Assembly (NCBI GenBank): GCA_964465735.1
Contig: CAYXKT010000001.1
Span: 14,247-78,246 of the forward strand
Reading direction: 5' to 3'
DNA length: 64,000 bases
Source: Erginobacter sp964465735
GTDB taxonomy: Bacteria; Auribacterota; Erginobacteria; Erginobacterales; Erginobacteraceae
The notes under the pieces are model-generated. The model had not been told where the DNA came from. It searched no databases and worked only from the letters and a program-made list of their open reading frames with translations. The translations under genes were made by a program, and so were the position numbers. Shown here in pieces: positions 1-8,770 of the stretch (its first letter is position 1; the number at the start of each line of letters is the position of its first letter).

Positions 1-966
1 CACTATCTCTTCCTCTGGGTATTTGTTGCCGCGAATATCTATTATCTGGCAAGCTGCCTCCGTGAGAAAAAGATCATCTTGCGATGGTTGATCTGCCAGG
101 TGCTGATCGTTTTTGCCTCACTCCCGACCTTGCTGGATTTTTTCCTGCTTCGCCCGCCCGACGAGGCCAACATCCCCTATATGAGCTTCATCGGAGCAAC
201 TACCATAGTTAAAGGCATCGGTTATATGATCTCGGGTTATTTTTACCGCTACCAGTACGGATATGAATCCGGGGTTGACCAGGTGCTGGGGCGTCTGGCT
301 ATTGTTCTGATTGTGGTCCTAACCTTTATCGCCGTCAGGAACCGGAGTAAGGTAAGGAATTTTGGTATGCCCTGGACGTTGCTCGGGGTTGTTTTTCTCA
401 TTTCGGCTGGCTTGGTCTATCAAAGCCGCCGGGAGATACTGCTGCAGTTGCCATACTATTACATATTCGGCGGCACGGCGATCTTCATTTTGGCCGCGGT
501 CGGGTTATGCAATTTAAAGCCCGTCTGGGCGCGCTGGCCCCTGTTAGCGGTTATGCTGATTGGCACCACCACCTCGATCAGGTGGTGGCCCTTTGAAAGT
601 CCCCGCAAGTTCAGTTCGATTGCCGGATATATAATGGAGGAATATCAACCGGGAGACCTGATCGTCATTGATAATCCGAAGATGTCCTTGGTCGGTCCGC
701 TGTTCATATACTTTGGGAAAAAGGAAGTGGATATCCTCTGCCTGCACCGGGACGAACTGATGCCGCTTTTGGAAAAAGGGAGTATGGAAGACTTATTCTC
801 AAGAAATAGGATATTCTACCTGCAAAATCTCATTCGGATGAGTCGGGATCCGGAGGAACTGGAGTACTTAAGCGATCTGTTCAAGAGAAGTTTCGACGAA
901 ACGAAAGTGAACAGGTTCAGGCATTTCACCACCGTTTTTGAATATAGCAACAAGTCACTGCGGTAA
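1..966 (+). CDS. GT39-type membrane glycosyltransferase, C-terminal part
   Basis: The frame is open from the first base, so this is the 3' part (about 321 codons) of a gene that starts outside the window. It shows several hydrophobic segments in the first half and a soluble C-terminal tail, the layout of GT39/PMT-like polyprenyl-phosphate-sugar glycosyltransferases. The N-terminal catalytic Asp-Glu region is not in the window. It lies 69 bp upstream of a GT2 gene; the same GT39-then-GT2 order is found in broken form at 10.4-11.3 kb, which supports the family call. Family assignment is inference from topology and context. Confidence 0.6.
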   Translation, partial: HYLFLWVFVAANIYYLASCLREKKIILRWLICQVLIVFASLPTLLDFFLLRPPDEANIPYMSFIGATTIVKGIGYMISGYFYRYQYGYESGVDQVLGRLAIVLIVVLTFIAVRNRSKVRNFGMPWTLLGVVFLISAGLVYQSRREILLQLPYYYIFGGTAIFILAAVGLCNLKPVWARWPLLAVMLIGTTTSIRWWPFESPRKFSSIAGYIMEEYQPGDLIVIDNPKMSLVGPLFIYFGKKEVDILCLHRDELMPLLEKGSMEDLFSRNRIFYLQNLIRMSRDPEELEYLSDLFKRSFDETKVNRFRHFTTVFEYSNKSLR

Positions 967-1035
967 AACCCTGCACCTTTCCGTTGATGCGGAACGGGAT
1001 TGATTCGGGGCGTGCCGGACAAGAGGAAAGTTAAT

Positions 1036-2040
1036 ATGCAAAGTAATGATCCGAGTATCGTGGATCTATCTGTCATAGCCCCGATGTACAATGAGGGTCG
1101 TTGGATAGAAAAGAATATCGAACGGCTGCTTGACACTTTGACCGGGAGGGAGGACAACTGGGAATTGATCCTGGTCAATGACGGCAGCGTCGACAACACG
1201 CTTGACCTGGTCCGGGAAAAGGCGAAAAAGGAACCCCGTCTCCGGGTGGTGACCTACCCGGAAAACCGGGGGCGGGGTTACGCCCTGCGGCAGGGGTTCC
1301 GCGCTGCCCGGGGGAAGTACGTGGTCACCACCGAGTCAGACCTGAACTGGGGCACGGAGATCATCAACAAGCTCTACGGGGAGCTCAGGCAGGGTTCCGC
1401 GGATATGGTGATAGCCTCACCATACCTGGAGGGAGGGAAGCTGGAATGCGTTCCCTGGAACCGGGTCTTTTTGAGCAAGTTTGGTAACAAGATCCTGACC
1501 TGGGCGGTGCCGGGCAAGCTGTCGATGGTCAGCGGGATGACCAGGGGATACCGGAAGGAGGTCCTGGATTCCCTGCTCTTGGAGTCCGACGGGAAGGAGA
1601 TACACCTGGAAATAGTCTCCAAGGCAATCGCCAACGGTTTCCGGGTGGTCGAACTGCCGGAAGTCCTGAGCTGGAAAGGTCAGGAAGCCAGAGCCATCGA
1701 AAAAAAGTCGGGGTTCCGCTCCGGGAGCCTGATCCGGAGCCATCTCAACTTCTCCTTTTACGAGAAGCCGATGATGCTCTTCGGCGGGGTCGGGTTGATT
1801 TTGCTCATCCTCGGGACTATCTTTGCCTTCCATATTATGCTGTTGAGATTCAAGGGAACCCTGACCCCCAACCGGCCCCTGGTGACGCTGACCATAATCT
1901 TTATCCTGGCCGGGATCCAGATCCTGACCCTTGGTTTTGTCGCGAACTATATTGGAGCTCTTAGGAAAGAAATGTTTAAAATTCAAAAACAGAACCGAGA
2001 TCTGGAAAAAAAAGTTACATCGTGGGATAATAGCTTTTAA
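1036..2040 (+). CDS. GT2 family glycosyltransferase with C-terminal membrane anchor
   Basis: This 334-residue protein is a dolichol-phosphate-mannose-synthase-like GT2 enzyme, expected to move a sugar from a nucleotide donor to a polyprenyl phosphate or glycan at the inner membrane. The N-terminal domain has the family signatures VIAPMYNEG, VNDGSVDNT and the nucleotide/metal-binding region around TTESDLNW. Two hydrophobic segments near residues 245-270 and 290-315 follow, then a charged tail. ATG at 1036 is preferred over an in-frame TTG at 1000 because AGAGGAAAG sits just upstream as a ribosome binding site. A damaged paralogue of its last third lies at 10.77-11.3 kb. Confidence 0.85.
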   Translation: MQSNDPSIVDLSVIAPMYNEGRWIEKNIERLLDTLTGREDNWELILVNDGSVDNTLDLVREKAKKEPRLRVVTYPENRGRGYALRQGFRAARGKYVVTTESDLNWGTEIINKLYGELRQGSADMVIASPYLEGGKLECVPWNRVFLSKFGNKILTWAVPGKLSMVSGMTRGYRKEVLDSLLLESDGKEIHLEIVSKAIANGFRVVELPEVLSWKGQEARAIEKKSGFRSGSLIRSHLNFSFYEKPMMLFGGVGLILLILGTIFAFHIMLLRFKGTLTPNRPLVTLTIIFILAGIQILTLGFVANYIGALRKEMFKIQKQNRDLEKKVTSWDNSF

Positions 2041-2176
2041 TTTATTCGATCTCAGTAGCATCCTAACATTAGTCGAGGAATATCAACTGGTTATGGGGGC
2101 GCCTTGCTCCAAACTATAACTGGAATATATAAGTGTATTCAGATAAAAGTCTCTACTGTTTTATAAGCCTGCAATT

Positions 2177-2275
2177 GTCATTGTGAGGAGCCGAAGGCGA
2201 CGAAGCAATCTTTAGACTGAGATTGCTTGTCCATCTTCCGTCTGAAGCCGGATAAAAAAGCCAGATCGCAATGAC
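2177..2275. repeat. Dispersed GTCATTG...CAATGAC inverted repeat, copy 1
   Basis: The segment starts GTCATTGTGAGGAG and ends ATCGCAATGAC, so the ends are inverted copies. Internally it has GACGAAGCAATC facing GATTGCTTGTCC. A second copy lies at 30162-30240. Repeats of this look occur between genes in many environmental bacterial genomes; function unknown. The 2041-2480 stretch otherwise holds no gene I can support, only this repeat and the 17-bp motif at 2293. Confidence 0.7.
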
Positions 2276-2292
2276 AATCAATAATGTTTTTA

Positions 2293-2309
2293 AAAGGCTA
2301 AAGTGTTAC
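2293..2309 (+). repeat. 17-bp motif shared with the hairpin arrays
   Basis: AAAGGCTAAAGTGTTAC occurs here and, exactly, at 23989-24005 and 45353-45369, where it forms the right edge of two hairpin arrays. Here the array itself is absent, so it may be a residual end of the same repeat family. Confidence 0.6.
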
Positions 2310-2479
2310 AAATACTCTGGTTTCGCCCTTTCTCATTTGTATAGCTATGCCGACAATAAGATCCAGTTTTACGCATAGATTAGCGTATTGTCGGAGTAAG
2401 TCATATTGCTCCCTTTTGTTCTTTTCGTCTAAATCCAGGAATGGGTTTATGGTCCGGCTTTATTCCTCCCCTCAGCTAA

Positions 2480-3008
2480 ACAATAATAAAATTACCGAAC
2501 AAATATTTGGTTGCGGCTGGTTTTATTCTTGGTGCCAATATAGTTTTAATATCACCTAAATTGAGCGATTCTATGCGGCGAACTGCACCAATCTTTTGCC
2601 TCCGAACGGATATTGAAAATCCTCGCCATATCTCCTGGATATGGCTGCGGTTTCCGCAACCCGTCGGCCAGCAAAATCTTAGCACATTTCATCCGCAATA
2701 ATCGCTCAACTTAGGTATCATTTTGCATAGGATATTTTTATCACCAGATGGGTTTACGTGTCGGCCTTGCAGAAATTACATTATGTTATTCTATTTCGAT
2801 GTTAGCCGGATTTTTCTCGATGGTTCCATTGGGGCTAGGTGTGGTGGAAGTTAGTTTTGTCTTTTTGATGAACAAATTTGGATATAGCACCGAAATATCC
2901 TCAGTTGTAATTTTAGGCCAGCGATTAATCTGGACTTTTTTCCCTGCTATATTAAGTATGCCAGTGATAATCCGGAAATGGATATCTTGGCTTAAGTGTG
3001 TCCCTTAA
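2480..3008 (+). pseudogene. Flippase-like (UPF0104/LPG-synthase TM) membrane protein remnant, split by a MITE
   Basis: The 3' half encodes a hydrophobic C-terminus with the motif SMVPLGLGVVEVSF, as in the lysylphosphatidylglycerol synthase TM / AglD-like family. The intact homologue at 13602 has the related TPAGLGIRELVI. Removing the 161-bp MITE and one 5-bp duplication joins the codons upstream (NKYLVAAGFILGANIVLIS) in frame with those downstream (FCIGYFYHQMGLRVG). The insertion therefore hit a coding region. The 5' part is also decayed: an in-frame stop lies at 2477 and no start is recognisable upstream. The gene is dead. Confidence 0.75.
2555..2715 (+). mobile_element. 161-bp MITE, copy A
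   Basis: The ends are imperfect inverted repeats, CCTAAATTGAGCGATT against AATCGCTCAACTTAGG. The insertion is bracketed by an exact 5-bp direct repeat TATCA (2550-2554 and 2716-2720). It differs by about two bases from copies C and D. It interrupts the flippase-like gene. No transposase is encoded, so it must be moved in trans; family not assigned. Confidence 0.93.
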
Positions 3009-3060
3009 AGTTTAGAATAACCAGACTAAAGCAAGCTTGTCTTTGTCGTTAGTGATTCAA

Positions 3061-3488
3061 ATGAAGAATCGAATCGTCATCCTGGTCCTGCTCGCGGTCC
3101 TAGCATTATTTCTCCGGGTTCACGGGATCAACTACTACTCCTAGGCGACGAGCATTTCCACGTTTACAACTCCCTGGGTCTGGCCAGCGGGCAGCTGCCT
3201 GGGAACTTTCACCGGATAGTCCTGTTTATATTTTATGGAGTGTTTTACTCAGTCTGGTGGGCGGGGGGGATATTCCGCGATGCCCGGGAGTTTATTGGCC
3301 TCTATCTCGCCCGGATGCAAATCTTCTACTACGCGGGACGCTTCTTCGAGTCACTGGCGGGGGCAGCGTCCGTACCCCTTCTCTATCTGCTGGGGAAAAA
3401 GATGTTTTCTCCGTTGGTCGGTTTCATCGCCGCCTTTTTCCTGGCGGTCAGCCCGGTGGCGGTGGAGATCTCTCAAAAAGCCCGCTGA
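3061..3488 (+). pseudogene. GT39 glycosyltransferase, frameshifted and truncated
   Basis: The translation starts MKNRIVILVLLAVLALFL and reaches NYYS, then hits TAG because one base of the expected Tyr codon is missing. After the shift the frame continues YGDEHFHVYNSLGLASGQ, matching the intact GT39 at 14615, and runs to VSPVAVEISQKAR before ending at 3488. The intact gene goes on for about 430 more residues, so this copy has one frameshift and a large 3' deletion. Confidence 0.85.
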
Positions 3489-3507
3489 ATAAAAAACAAG
3501 GGCCGTG

Positions 3508-3639
3508 ATGAAGTCCGGGATTAAAATCTGTGTTAAATGGTTGTTGCCAGTCGCTGTCTACTTGTTCCTGGCCTTCGACGGTAATACCCACTGGGCCGAA
3601 ACGAATGTTCTCTACAAAGCGGCTAATGCGAAGGATTGA
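3508..3639 (+). pseudogene. N-terminal stub of a second GT39-like gene
   Basis: The 43-codon frame from ATG 3508 includes LFLAFDGNTHWAETNVLYK, clearly related to the N-terminus of the intact gene at 38387 (LFLAFDGITHWDETNYLYK). The acidic Asp of the HWDET motif, a likely catalytic position in this family, is Ala here. The coding sequence stops at 3639, where it is joined to the tail of the FemAB-like pseudogene on the other strand. Confidence 0.75.
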
Positions 3640-4335
3640 TGAATTTGCTCGGTGGCCCGCATTCCCCAAGCCGGACCGCGGGGAGGTGTTGGAACTGTTT
3701 CATCCATTTTTCAAGATTATCCTCTCTCCTCAAGCGGTGGTATTTGCCCCTGAAGTCTCGTTCCAGGTAGTGACGGCGGTTGCGGATGTTGCGGCGTGTC
3801 CGGCTGTCGTTACATTGCAGATAGGTCTCGATATAGGGGGAATCTCGACATAGTAGCCCGGCTCTCGGTTGATGGCTTCCCGATCCGGGAAACAGGCGGC
3901 CAAGAAGCCACCCAGGAGCGAGTCTTTCCGCAGGTCGCTGAAGACAGCGATGTTCCCGTCCAGGTCCCGGGAGATGAACGGAGCCAAAGTTTCCAGACAC
4001 TCTTGCCGGTGTTCGGGCCGGCAGATCAGGTCAAGATACTCGGAGCGGACCGTATCCCCGGTGCCGATGAAAAGGAGTTCTCGAATCCAGCCGAATGGGC
4101 ACAGAGGTCTTCTCTGGGTATACAGTGGCAGGAAGTCGATTAGTTCGTTGACTTTCCGGAAGGTAAGGCAATGCGGCTGCTTCTGTCCGCCGAAGACCTC
4201 CCACCAGGTGTAGAGCTACTCCCAGGTCAGGAAGAGGTTGTCTGCCGGGCTCTCCGGCAGGAGCCCCCGCCATTCATTCTCCAGCGCTGCAAAAGCCTGT
4301 TCGTTGTCGCTAACCCTGAGGTCAAGCGCAGTCAT
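3623..4335 (-). pseudogene. FemAB-like (GNAT fold) acyltransferase pseudogene
   Basis: Reading from ATG 4335 gives MTALDLRVSDNEQ and then DNLFLTWE followed by TAG, where the intact paralogue (40823-41911) has a Trp codon. The frame continues through RELLFIGTGDTVRSEYLDLIC and DSLLGGFLAACFPDREAINREP. Past about 3820 a frameshift moves the match to another frame (IETYLQCNDSRTRRNIRNRR), ending in GPPSKFINPSH. The last third is missing. It directly follows asnB on the same strand, so it was probably an operon partner. Confidence 0.88.
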
Positions 4336-4353
4336 CTCCGGGTTTCCGGGGGT

Positions 4354-6270
4354 TTAAACTGAGACGGAAAAAATGTCCTGCCAGGTCAGAACGTTGGCGA
4401 TGGCCCAGAGACGGTTGGCCAAAACCAGCTCTCGCGGAGTGTCGAAGGGGGAACGGAGGAGGCGGTTCAAGGTCTTATCCACTTCTTTGGGACTGAAGAT
4501 GCCACTCTTTCTTACCGCGCTTTCACTTAGCGTCTCCCGGAAGAGCTCCCGCAGCGGTCCCCGGATCCACCGAGCCAGCGGAGTTGGGAATCCCCTTTTT
4601 GGCTGGGAGTAGAGCAGTTCAGGCAGTTTCCCCTGCATCGCGTTCTTCGGGATGGCCTTCAGGGTCTGGTCGTGAATCTTGAAGATGTCGGGGATCGACA
4701 TCGCAAAATCAATCATCTCGTTGTCGCAGAGAGGAGTGCGGGTCTCCAGGGAATGGGCCATACTGATCTTGTCCTCGACAATGAAGAGGGCGGAGAGGTA
4801 GGTCTTGATGTAAAGCCACTCCAGGCGCTGATAATTGTTTCCGGAGAACCCCTGGAGGGCTTCTTCAAGGAATTGGCTTGTCGAAAACCGGGCGAATTCC
4901 GGCCGCAGCCGCGGGGATATCAGGCTATTTCTTATTCCCCGGTCAAAGAGGATGAAAAGACCGTCCTTGCGTTCGGGGTAGAGGAGAGGCAGCAGTCCAA
5001 AGAAGGCCAGGTGGCCGAACTCGGAGAGCCGGAATCCGGCTAAAATCTTCAAAGCCTGGGCTTTTTGGTTCTTCAGGCGGTCAAGCAGCATCCTTACCTT
5101 CAATACCGGGTATCCGGAGAAAAACTCGTCCCCGCCGTGGCCGGTCAGCACCACTTTAACATTTCGGGCTACCTGTTCCGCCACCATAAACTGGGAGAAT
5201 GAGCCCACCCCTACCCGGGGTTCGTCGAGGTGATAGACCACCTTGCGGAAGTTCTCCAGGAAATCTCTTGGCCCGATGGTCACTTCGTTTAAATTAAGCT
5301 CCAGTTCCTTCGCCACAGCCCTGGCGCAGGGGGTTTCGTCGTATTTCTTCCCTTCAGCGAATTTTCCGGTAAAACTGAGGAGACCCCGGTCCGGTGGGTA
5401 GGAGGTGAAGGGTCCAGGTTCGATTTCGTCGCGTAGTAGCTTGGAGGCGAAATAAGATACGATGGAGGAGTCGAACCCTCCCGATAGGTAAGTGCCGAGA
5501 GGGACATCGCTAAGGAGGTGCCGCCCTACTGCCCGGCAGGTTTTCTCCCGGAAAATTTCGCATACAGTATTGAAGTCGTGCAATTCACCACCGGATGCCC
5601 AATGGAATTCCGGCTGCCAGAATTTATTCTGGTGTAAGTCCTTTCCATCGAACTCAAGTATGGTCCCGGGGAGCATCACCTCGATACCCTGAAAGAAGGT
5701 GGAGTTATTGAGGATGTTCTGGAAGGTTAGATACTGGTAAAGTGCCTCCGGGTTCAGCCGGCGGGGAACCTCCGGATCTTGGAGGATGGCTTTGATCTCT
5801 GAGGCAAAGATCAGTCTTCCCGGTTTGAGGTGGTAGTAGAGCTGTTTGATGCCGAGTCGGTCTCGGGCCATAAACAATTTCTTGGAACGGGTGTCGTAGA
5901 GGACGATGACGAACATCCCGTTGAGATCTCGGACCGCCTCGGTGAAACCCTTCTCCTCGTAAAGATGGAGGACTACCTCTGAGTTGGAGGTGGATTGGAA
6001 TACGTGGCCTTTCTTGATCAGGTTGTCGCGCAGCTCTGGGGAGTTGTAGATTTCCCCGGTGACGGCCAGGACCAGGGACCGGTTCTCATTGAACATCGGT
6101 TGCTGGCCGCTCTCGGTGATGTCGATGACGGCCAGCCGGGCGTGGCCTAGCCGGAAGCGGTCGTCGGAGAAATTTCCCCTTCCGTCAGGACCGCGGTGGG
6201 CGATCGAATCCAGCATCCGCTCGATCAGATTCGGGTTGCTCTGTCCATATATTCCGGCTATTCCGCACAT
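4354..6270 (-). CDS. asnB: Asparagine synthase (glutamine-hydrolysing)-type amidotransferase
   Basis: The 638-residue protein starts MCGIAGIYG, so Cys2 can act as the class II glutamine amidotransferase nucleophile, with AHRGPDG following. The synthase half carries the PP-loop SGGFDSS near residue 265 and HGGDEFFSGYP around 375. Length fits the family. Such enzymes in surface-glycan clusters amidate sugars or uronic acids as well as making asparagine; which applies here cannot be told. The downstream FemAB-like gene on the same strand is a pseudogene. Confidence 0.93.
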   Translation of the reverse strand: MCGIAGIYGQSNPNLIERMLDSIAHRGPDGRGNFSDDRFRLGHARLAVIDITESGQQPMFNENRSLVLAVTGEIYNSPELRDNLIKKGHVFQSTSNSEVVLHLYEEKGFTEAVRDLNGMFVIVLYDTRSKKLFMARDRLGIKQLYYHLKPGRLIFASEIKAILQDPEVPRRLNPEALYQYLTFQNILNNSTFFQGIEVMLPGTILEFDGKDLHQNKFWQPEFHWASGGELHDFNTVCEIFREKTCRAVGRHLLSDVPLGTYLSGGFDSSIVSYFASKLLRDEIEPGPFTSYPPDRGLLSFTGKFAEGKKYDETPCARAVAKELELNLNEVTIGPRDFLENFRKVVYHLDEPRVGVGSFSQFMVAEQVARNVKVVLTGHGGDEFFSGYPVLKVRMLLDRLKNQKAQALKILAGFRLSEFGHLAFFGLLPLLYPERKDGLFILFDRGIRNSLISPRLRPEFARFSTSQFLEEALQGFSGNNYQRLEWLYIKTYLSALFIVEDKISMAHSLETRTPLCDNEMIDFAMSIPDIFKIHDQTLKAIPKNAMQGKLPELLYSQPKRGFPTPLARWIRGPLRELFRETLSESAVRKSGIFSPKEVDKTLNRLLRSPFDTPRELVLANRLWAIANVLTWQDIFSVSV

Positions 6271-6373
6271 TTTGAACTGCTAATTATGAATTGTCCCAGT
6301 TTGTCAAATCGCTAATCTCGCCAATCTTCGCAAATTCTTCCCCTTATCGCCCCTTCATTATCCACTAATTCCA

Positions 6374-6996
6374 CTAAATATCACGAATATTTTTTTCTTT
6401 TGTTATGTGTTTTGCGGCTTGGGGGAGGTCTCGGCAGGTTTTGGTTGGTTGGGTTGGGTGGCGGTTGTCTTTTCCTGTGTAGCCGGTTTCGACGAGAACG
6501 CTTCTTATCTCGGCCCGTCGGGCGGTATCGATGTCCACTGTGGTGTTGTCGACCAGGCAGGATTTCCCGAGGTCGATGTTGAATTCTTCGGTGGCCTGTT
6601 CGATCATCTCGATTCCAGGTTTGCGGCAGTGGCAGGGGGCCTTGTATTCCGGGATTTCTTCCAGGAAGCCGCGGTCGGGGTGGTGGGGGCAGTAGTAGAT
6701 AGTGTCGAGCGGGGCGCTCACTCTTCCGAGCAGCGTCTCCATTTTATCTTCAGCTCATTTACGGTACACATACCCCGGGCGATTATCCGCTGGTTGGTAA
6801 TTAAAACCGTGATGAAACCGGCGGCGTTGAGTTTCTTCAAGCCTTGGGTCGCCTCGGGAAGGAGTTCTAGCTGTTCCGGTTTGTGGAGGTGGCTGACTTT
6901 CCGGGCCACGACCCCACCTCGATCGAGGAAAATGGCCGGGCGCGGGTTTTGGCGGTGTATCCACTGGATTTTCCCTGAATTCCAAGCATTTTCCAC
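6374..6996 (-). pseudogene. HAD phosphatase of the GmhB/HisB-N type, frameshifted
   Basis: The N-terminal part reads RPAIFLDRGGVVARKVSHL, then LITNQRIIARGM, and shifts frame near 6735 into METLLGRVSAPLDTIYYCPHH and APCHCRKPG. These are the HAD motif I and the zinc-loop Cys/His set of D-glycero-D-manno-heptose 1,7-bisphosphate phosphatases. Motif I should be DxDG; the second Asp is Gly here, removing the acid/base residue. A frameshift plus a lost catalytic residue indicates a dead gene. A functional copy would have served heptose (LPS or S-layer glycan) synthesis. Confidence 0.82.
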
Positions 6997-7536
6997 TTCC
7001 GGGTAGCGTTGGGTGATGCTGTGGGTATGGTCTTGGAGAGTTTCCCATCCGGGGTCCGACTCCTCCGGCTAAGATGGCTGTTTACATAAATCATTTCACA
7101 GATTCCACGGATTGCTCTGATCTCCCGCCGCACCCGCTTTTCTTAACCACTAATCTCCGCGAAACTTCTTGAATCTCCACTGCTTCGTCCACTTTTTGCG
7201 AAGCCGCTAAACTTGCGAATATTAGCGAATAGTTTTAGGTGTGCTTGATAAATCAAACAAATGTTCGGCTAACCGAACCGGAACTTGCGTTTAGTTCGGT
7301 TGTCGGCAGCTCGGCCTCGTTGCCGAGTCAGTACCGGACTAGCCCTCGCCAGTGGTCAGGCTGGCGGCACAGATGCATCACGTCGATGCTTTGGATGATG
7401 TGATATCTGATCCGGGAAATCACACCATCCGGAAACCGGTGAACAAGGTGTTGCCGTATGCCCTCCTCTTCGTCTCTAAACAGTCATATTGCAGGCGATT
7501 CACTCACGCCAAGAAAGGAGGTGAACCTCTATAGAG
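6997..7536. other. Intergenic, decayed; two short hairpins
   Basis: No supportable gene. The segment 7271-7301 forms a stem of AACCGAAC with GTTCGGTT, and a few bases on CTCGGC pairs with GCCGAG. A 60-codon open frame near 7352-7534 has no recognisable features and is probably chance. This stretch precedes the structured segment next to the integron integrase. Confidence 0.4.
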
Positions 7537-7840
7537 TAACTTCCTGAAGCAATGGATGGGAAGAAGTCCCGAGACAGCCAAAGCTGGAGCTGCGTAGCAC
7601 GAGCGGTGGTTGAGGGGGAAACCCCGAAGGCCGAAGTCCGCTGACAGTGTTCACATAAGCCGGGCGAGCAAGTATCCGGGTTGTAATGAAAGTGAACATA
7701 CAAGTAGCCTCGTCACCTAAAACTTCACCAGTCGAGCCTCTGCGAATCGGGCGATTCCACCATCCAGGTGGAAGGCGAGGATGAAAAACCCTGCCGTCTC
7801 TACCGGGACGGCTGTGTCTGACGGTGCCGGGAATGCCAGG
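7537..7840 (+). ncRNA. Possible structured RNA (group II intron 5'-domain-like), unassigned
   Basis: The segment is dense in short perfect stems: GGGG-aaa-CCCC, CAGC-caaa-GCTG, a long closing stem GTTCAC/GTGAAC around 7653-7698 with an inner CCGG/CCGG, CCACC-atcca-GGTGG, and CCGTC/GACGG. It has no credible reading frame. The density of GNRA-like loops and nested helices recalls domain I of a bacterial group II intron, which often lie next to integron integrases. However, no domain V and no reverse transcriptase frame is visible, so it would be a 5' fragment. This is a hypothesis from appearance only. Confidence 0.3.
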
Positions 7841-7880
7841 CAAAAAGCCGCTGGGGACCCGGAGAAGAGCCATCAGACGC

Positions 7881-8763
7881 TTAAAGATCCGCCGAGCTCC
7901 TGACCGCGATCCCAGGGCGGTTGAGAATGTGGGTGTAGATCGTAGTCGTGCTCACCTCGCTCTGGTCGAAAAGCTCCTGCTCGGTGCGGATACTGTACCC
8001 GGCCTTTAAAAGATGAGTGGCGAAGGAGTGCCGAAGGGTGTGTCAGCTCGCCCGCTTGGTCAACCCCGCCTTCCGCGTCGCCGCCTTGATTGCCCTCTGC
8101 AGCCCGATCGAATGCATATGATGCCGCCGGATCTTTGCGGAACGCGGGTCCGCCGAAAGGCGCCCGGCGGGAAAGACATACTGCCGGCCCCACTCCCGGG
8201 CGGAGTTTTGTCCTTCCGCTCCAGGGCGAGAGATATATATCTCCCCGAACCCTGGAAACTCCCCCCTTCTTTAGATCCTCCTTATGGGTGGTCTTGACTT
8301 TCTCCAGGTGTTTCCCGGAGGGCAGGCCGGTATCTATCCGGCAATATCGTTCCCCGGTCCTTATTGCCTTTCCCGTCCCGGATCACGATCTGATTTTGCC
8401 CGAAGTCAATGCCCTGTACCCGGTGGCGGATACACTCGATCAACCGAAATCCCGCCCCGTAGAGCAGGCCGGCCATCAGGGAATATGGTTCGCTCAAGGC
8501 TTCCAGCAGACGGCCCATCTCTTTTCTCCCCAGTACCATCGGCAACCGTTTGGGCTTCCGGGCCGGGGCGAAATCGGCGATCAGGTCGAGCGGTTCCTTC
8601 AGCGCCTGGTCATAAAAGAAGACCAGGGCGTTGAGGGCCTGCCGCTGGGTAGGAGGGAGACCTTCCTCTCCACGGCCAGATATTCCAGGTACTCTCTCAC
8701 CTCTTTCGCCCTCATCTCCCGGGTCGCCTTCAACCCGTGAAAGGAGAGAAACCGTCGGGCCCA
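7881..8763 (-). pseudogene. intI: Integron integrase (IntI-type tyrosine recombinase) pseudogene
   Basis: Read on the minus strand this is IntI from about residue 45 to the end. It starts at WARRFLSFHGLKATREM, continues VREYLEYLAVERKVS, then after a frameshift near 8655 QRQALNALVFFYDQAL, LLYGAGFRLIECIRHRVQ and VIRDGKGNKDR. A further shift leads to REWGRQYVFPAGRLSADPR and RRHHMHSIGLQRAIKAA, the extra segment typical of integron integrases rather than XerC/D. The C-terminal box is HTLRHSFATHLLKAGY, preceded by TGA where Cys is expected. It ends TTTIYTHILNRPG, keeping the nucleophile Tyr. Two frameshifts, one nonsense codon and a lost N-terminus make it non-functional. Confidence 0.9.
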
Positions 8764-8770
8764 GGGAGAG

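Noticed and set aside
1417..2061. A 214-codon frame antisense to the GT2 gene
   Set aside because: The plus-strand GT2 has all family motifs and a ribosome binding site; the antisense frame has neither.
7271..7301. Inverted repeat considered as another attC site
   Set aside because: It is only about 30 bp with a perfect 8-bp stem, lacks both core boxes and an extrahelical base, and is not placed after a cassette gene.
7352..7534. A 60-codon plus-strand frame before the structured segment
   Set aside because: No family features and no proper start context; the region appears non-coding.
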